Shown: in pieces, positions 6,921-10,128 of the stretch
Position numbering within the stretch: the stretch's first letter is position 1
Layout: every line of letters begins with the position of its first letter
Made by a program: the position numbers and the translations under genes
Assembly: GCA_028292785.1 (NCBI GenBank)
Contig: JAQGLQ010000270.1
Coordinates: 1-10,128 of the forward strand
Length of the DNA stretch: 10,128 nt
Direction of reading: 5' to 3'
From: Noviherbaspirillum sp.
Lineage (GTDB): Bacteria; Pseudomonadota; Gammaproteobacteria; Burkholderiales; Burkholderiaceae
The notes under the pieces: generated by a model
What the model was told of the DNA's origin: nothing
Seen by the model: the letters and a program-made list of their open reading frames with translations, nothing else
The model's database searches: none

Positions 6921-8672
6921 CTACAGCGCGCGCAACTGCTCCACCGCTTCGGTGATCGCCGCCGGCTCCATCGTACGCAGGATCTTCCTGACCTGAGGCG
7001 CGAGCACGGCCAGATCGCTGTTCAGGATTTCCTGCTTCACTGCAAGCAACTGCGTGGGATGCATGGAGAACTCCCGCAGCCCCATTCCCAACAGCAGCCG
7101 CGTGAGTTTGATATCGCCGGCCATTTCACCGCATACCGATACCGGCACGCCGGCCTTGGTAGCGATGGCGATCGAACTCGACACCAGGTACAGCACGGCG
7201 GGATGCAAGGGGTTGTAGAGGTGGGCGACTTCATGGTCGGCCCTGTCGATCGCCAGGGTGTACTGAATCAGGTCATTGGTGCCGATCGAAAGAAAATCCA
7301 TGCGCTTGACGAACATCGGCAGCGTCAGCGCGGCGGCCGGGATCTCGATCATCGCACCGACCGGAATCAGTGGATCGAACTTCCGGTTCGCTTCGCGCAA
7401 CTGGGCCTTGGCCTGCTCGATCAGCGCCAGCGTCTGATCGATCTCGAACGCATGCGCCATCATCGGGATCAACAGTTTGACCTGACCAAATGCGGAGGCG
7501 CGCAGGATCGCGCGCAACTGCGCGAGAAAGATCTGCGGCTCGGCCAGGCAAAATCGGATCGCGCGCAGGCCTAGCGCCGGATTGAGCGCTGTCTGCTCGG
7601 CGGCGTCGAGCGGCTTGTCAGCGCCGATGTCGAGCGTGCGAATGGTCACCGGGCGGCCCTTCATCGCGTGCACCGCCTTGCGGTACGACTCGAACTGTTC
7701 ATCCTCGGAAGGCAGCTTGTCGAGATAGCCGCCGTGGCCCATGAACAGGAACTCCGAGCGGAACAGGCCGACGCCGCTGGCGCCGGCGTCGAGCGCGCCG
7801 GGGCAGTCTTCCGGCAGCTCGATGTTGGCGAGCAGGGTGATGTCGGTGCCGTCGCGCGTGACCGCCGGCGTCTTCTTCAGCTTGCCGAGTTTCTTGCGGT
7901 CGCGCACCAGGCGGACCTGCTGCTCGCGGTACTGTTCCAGCACCGACGGGGTCGGGTCGACGATCACCACGCCGTTGTCGCCGTCGATGATGACCCAGTC
8001 ATCCTGTTCTATCAGCGCCGAGGCGTTGAACATGCCGACCACGGCCGGGATGTCGAGGCTGCGCGCGACGATCGCGGTATGCGAATTCTGGCCGCCGAGA
8101 TCGGTGACGAAACCACCGAAGGCGCGATCCTTGAACTGCAGCATGTCGGCCGGCGAAATATCGTGCGCGACCACGATCATGCGGGCCGTGCTTTCGTCTC
8201 CGCTGCCAAGATGCGGCAAGGTCAGCGCCGTGCCGGTCAGCACCTTCAGCACGCGCTCGCCGACTTGCTGGATATCGGCCTTGCGCTCGCGCAGATAGGG
8301 GTCCTCGATTTCGTCGAATTGCGCGGACAGTTCGTCGATCTGCGTCACCAGCGCCCACTCCGCGTTGTAATGGCGCTTGCGGATAATGTCGAGCGGGATG
8401 TCGGCGATCATGGGATCGGACAGGATCAATGCATGCACATCGATGAAGGCGCCGAATTCAGCCGGCGAGTCCTTGGGCAGCTCGTTCCAGATGGTCTGCA
8501 GTTCCATGTGCACCGTCGCGATCGCTTGCTGCAGTCGCTGCACTTCAGCTTCGACCTGCTCTTCGCGGATCAGATAATGCTCGACGTCGAGCGCCGCCGG
8601 CGCGAGAAGATGGGCGCGCCCTATCGCAATGCCGCGCGAGACTGGAATGCCATGAAGCGTGAAGGATGCCAT
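6921..8672 (-). CDS. ptsI: PTS enzyme I (phosphoenolpyruvate-protein phosphotransferase)
   Basis: 583 residues, a full-length enzyme I. This cytoplasmic enzyme autophosphorylates from phosphoenolpyruvate and passes the phosphate to HPr. The N-terminal HPr-binding helical domain is followed by the phosphohistidine domain with His198 in GGQNSHTAIVAR. The C-terminal PEP-binding TIM barrel carries GLFRSEFLF (302-310, Arg305), TIRTLDIGADK (343-353, Arg345), the Mg-binding Glu442/IE region, GTNDLIQYTLAIDR (464-477), and the catalytic acid Cys514 in VCGEMAGD. All the key residues I looked for are present, so it should be active. There is no GAF domain, so it is the sugar-type rather than the PtsP type. 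It starts 39 nt after the ptsH stop and is the last gene of the gshB-ptsM-ptsH-ptsI run. The Shine-Dalgarno upstream is poor. Confidence 0.97.
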   Translation of the reverse strand: MASFTLHGIPVSRGIAIGRAHLLAPAALDVEHYLIREEQVEAEVQRLQQAIATVHMELQTIWNELPKDSPAEFGAFIDVHALILSDPMIADIPLDIIRKRHYNAEWALVTQIDELSAQFDEIEDPYLRERKADIQQVGERVLKVLTGTALTLPHLGSGDESTARMIVVAHDISPADMLQFKDRAFGGFVTDLGGQNSHTAIVARSLDIPAVVGMFNASALIEQDDWVIIDGDNGVVIVDPTPSVLEQYREQQVRLVRDRKKLGKLKKTPAVTRDGTDITLLANIELPEDCPGALDAGASGVGLFRSEFLFMGHGGYLDKLPSEDEQFESYRKAVHAMKGRPVTIRTLDIGADKPLDAAEQTALNPALGLRAIRFCLAEPQIFLAQLRAILRASAFGQVKLLIPMMAHAFEIDQTLALIEQAKAQLREANRKFDPLIPVGAMIEIPAAALTLPMFVKRMDFLSIGTNDLIQYTLAIDRADHEVAHLYNPLHPAVLYLVSSSIAIATKAGVPVSVCGEMAGDIKLTRLLLGMGLREFSMHPTQLLAVKQEILNSDLAVLAPQVRKILRTMEPAAITEAVEQLRAL

Positions 8673-8711
8673 TGGATGAAAAAGTCCGCGTTCTAAGACC
8701 TGCTTTGTGAC

Positions 8712-8981
8712 TTACTCGCCTTCGCCGAATTTATTCTGGATCAGTTCCGCCAGTGCGGCAAAGCATTCCTGCTCGTCCGGGCCGTCTGCTTCCAGTGTAA
8801 CCGTCGCGCCCTTGCCCGCGGCCAGCATCATCACTCCCATGATGGACTTGGCATTGACGCGCCGTTTATTGCGGGCCATCCAGACCTCGCTCTGGAATTT
8901 GGCTGCCAGTTGAGTCAATTTGGCCGAAGCGCGCGCATGCAGGCCCAGCTTGTTCACGATTTCGATTTCTTTTTGAATCAT
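8712..8981 (-). CDS. ptsH: HPr phosphocarrier protein
   Basis: 89 residues, normal HPr length. It carries phosphate from enzyme I to EIIA proteins. The phosphorylated His15 lies in NKLGLHARA (10-18), and the regulatory Ser46 lies in NAKSIMGVMML (43-53). Ser46 is the target of HPr kinase/phosphorylase (HprK), which Burkholderiales usually possess, so serine phosphorylation is plausible. The gene follows ptsM by 21 nt and precedes ptsI by 39 nt, consistent with one transcript. Confidence 0.97.
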   Translation of the reverse strand: MIQKEIEIVNKLGLHARASAKLTQLAAKFQSEVWMARNKRRVNAKSIMGVMMLAAGKGATVTLEADGPDEQECFAALAELIQNKFGEGE

Positions 8982-9002
8982 TTTCCGTTTTCTCTAGTCG
9001 TC

Positions 9003-9407
9003 TCAGGGAGACAGGCGCACTCTGTTGTCGACCCTCACCGAGCCGCTCTGCCCGCCCGCTAGAGCCATTTCAACCACCACGTCGATGGTATCGGTCCGGT
9101 AGGTAAGTGCACGCAACAGCATAGGCAGGCTGATGCCGGCGATGATTTCCACATGTCCCGGATCGGACAGGCGCAAGGTGCAGTTGGACGGCGTGCCGCC
9201 CATGACATCGGTGATCACCAGCACGCCCGCGCCGTCGTCGATGCGCGCGATCGCTTCCTTCGCCAGCTGCGTGACTTCCGCCGGGTCCTGATCGGCGCGC
9301 ACGTCGATCGCTTCCATCCGTTCCGGACGCCCTCGGAAAACATGCGTCGCCGCTTCGATGAACGCGCTCCCCAGGGGCGCATGTGTCAACAAAAGAATAC
9401 CTACCAT
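9003..9407 (-). CDS. ptsM: Mannose-family PTS EIIA protein
   Basis: 134-residue stand-alone IIA domain of the mannose/fructose-sorbose family. The presumed phosphorylated residue is His9 in LLLTHAPLG. The DVMGGTPSN motif (67-75) and the IIAGISLPMLLRAL segment are typical of the fold. The domain normally passes phosphate from HPr to a IIB domain, but no IIB, IIC or IID gene is visible here. In Burkholderiales this protein is part of a permease-less phosphorelay; the name ptsM follows usage in Ralstonia eutropha. It lies 62 nt after the gshB stop and 21 nt before ptsH. No strong Shine-Dalgarno is visible. Confidence 0.93.
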   Translation of the reverse strand: MVGILLLTHAPLGSAFIEAATHVFRGRPERMEAIDVRADQDPAEVTQLAKEAIARIDDGAGVLVITDVMGGTPSNCTLRLSDPGHVEIIAGISLPMLLRALTYRTDTIDVVVEMALAGGQSGSVRVDNRVRLSP

Positions 9408-9469
9408 GTTCAGGATATTTCTCTTAGTAAGCCGATCATTGTTTGCGTCGCGATCACGATGCAGGGAGA

Positions 9470-10128
9470 TCAGGCCGGACGCGCTGCCTTTTCCAGCGCA
9501 TCGATGAACATCGCCGGAACATCGAAGCCGGTTTGTTGTGTGATTTCTTGAAAGCAGGTTGGACTCGTGACATTGACTTCCGTGAGATAGTCGCCGATCA
9601 CGTCCAATCCTACCAGCAATAAGCCGCGCTCCGACAGAACCGGCGCAAGGGTCTCGGCGATTTCGCGGTCGCGCTCCGAAATCGGCCGCGCCACGCCGAG
9701 GCCGCCCGCCGCGAGATTACCGCGCACCTCGCCGTTCTGCGGAATGCGCGCAAGGCAGTATGGCACTACTTCGCCGCCGATCAGCAGCACCCGCTTGTCG
9801 CCGTGCGAGATGGCGGGGATGTAGCGTTGCGCCATGATGGAATGGGCGCCGTTGAAGGTCAGCGTTTCGACGACGGAGCCAAGGTTCATGCCGTCGTCCC
9901 GGACCCGGAATATACCGCTGCCGCCCATGCCGTCGAGCGGCTTCAGAATGATGTCGTTGTGCAGCGCGTGGAATTCGCGAACACGCGCGATGTCACTGGT
10001 CACCAGAGTGGGCGCGGTGAATTGCGCGAATTGCGCAATCGACAGCTTTTCATTGTGGCTGCGTATTGCTTCGGGCCGATTGAATACGCGCGCGCCCTGC
10101 CGCTCCGCCAGTTCCAGCAGATACGTCA
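9470..10128 (-). CDS. gshB: Glutathione synthetase, partial (N-terminus off the right edge)
   Basis: The frame is open from the window edge to a TGA at 9470. It gives 218 C-terminal codons of an enzyme of about 315 residues, so roughly the first 95-100 are missing. GshB joins gamma-glutamylcysteine and glycine with ATP in the cytoplasm. The visible part begins with the segment RPEAIRSHNEKLSIAQF, which aligns with the NEKL region of E. coli GshB. ATP-grasp motifs follow: ILKPLDGMGGSGIFRV, PYCLARIPQNGEVRGNLAAGG, and the Mg-binding end LTEVNVTSPTC. A GTG at 10003 is an internal Val, not the start, because conserved GshB sequence continues upstream of it. Its position upstream of ptsM is a common Burkholderiales arrangement. 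Confidence 0.96.
   Translation of the reverse strand, partial: TYLLELAERQGARVFNRPEAIRSHNEKLSIAQFAQFTAPTLVTSDIARVREFHALHNDIILKPLDGMGGSGIFRVRDDGMNLGSVVETLTFNGAHSIMAQRYIPAISHGDKRVLLIGGEVVPYCLARIPQNGEVRGNLAAGGLGVARPISERDREIAETLAPVLSERGLLLVGLDVIGDYLTEVNVTSPTCFQEITQQTGFDVPAMFIDALEKAARPA

Noticed and set aside
7668..8696. 342-codon plus-strand open frame
   Set aside because: Antisense to ptsI, with an Asp/His/Arg-rich shadow composition and no recognisable motifs.
9470..10003. gshB starting at GTG 10003
   Set aside because: Conserved glutathione synthetase sequence (the NEKL region) continues in frame upstream to the window edge, so this GTG is an internal valine.
10019..10036. 9-bp direct repeat GAATTGCGC x2 in gshB
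   Set aside because: It encodes Ala-Gln-Phe twice at a place where the protein has the same length as other GshB enzymes, so it is not an insertion and is most likely chance codon similarity.

Overview
The window looks like a chromosomal segment from a betaproteobacterium of the order Burkholderiales, most likely family Oxalobacteraceae (the Herbaspirillum, Collimonas and Noviherbaspirillum group). This placement is an inference from GC-rich coding sequence, the metX-metW-ampG run, and the gshB / EIIA-Man / HPr / enzyme I run typical of that order. Almost everything lies on the minus strand. The exception is one large plus-strand ankyrin-repeat gene in the middle.

Layout from left to right. 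1-1046 (-): N-terminal 348 codons of an AmpG-type muropeptide permease, cut by the left edge. 1095-1697 (-): metW. 1694-2866 (-): metX, overlapping metW by 4 nt. 2867-3090: the metX leader, read on the minus strand. It holds a sigma70-like promoter (TTGACG-17-TATTCT), a SAM-II-type riboswitch aptamer starting almost at the predicted transcript start, an intrinsic terminator, and a 16-codon ORF whose stop overlaps the metX start. 3091-4218 (-): a membrane protein of the AbrB/duplicated (PF05145) family. 4219-4478: divergent intergenic region. 4479-6887 (+): an 802-residue ankyrin-repeat protein. 6921-8672 (-), 8712-8981 (-) and 9003-9407 (-): enzyme I, HPr and a mannose-type EIIA. 9470-10128 (-): C-terminal part of glutathione synthetase, cut by the right edge.

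How the parts work together. MetX acylates homoserine and MetW is its usual partner, so this is the entry step of methionine synthesis. A segment of the SAM-II aptamer is complementary, over 11 pairs with one bulge, to the 5' arm of the downstream terminator. This predicts a transcriptional OFF switch: SAM stabilises the aptamer, the terminator forms, and metXW (perhaps ampG too) is shut down. The gshB-ptsM-ptsH-ptsI run encodes a phosphorelay without any sugar permease in view. Such relays are regulatory in Burkholderiales.

The ankyrin gene is the accessory element. It is in the opposite orientation to all its neighbours and has clearly lower GC in sampled lines. It sits between otherwise ordinary housekeeping genes and encodes a protein with an interrupted ankyrin array, an unusual 17-19-residue tandem repeat, and a C-terminal region I cannot assign.
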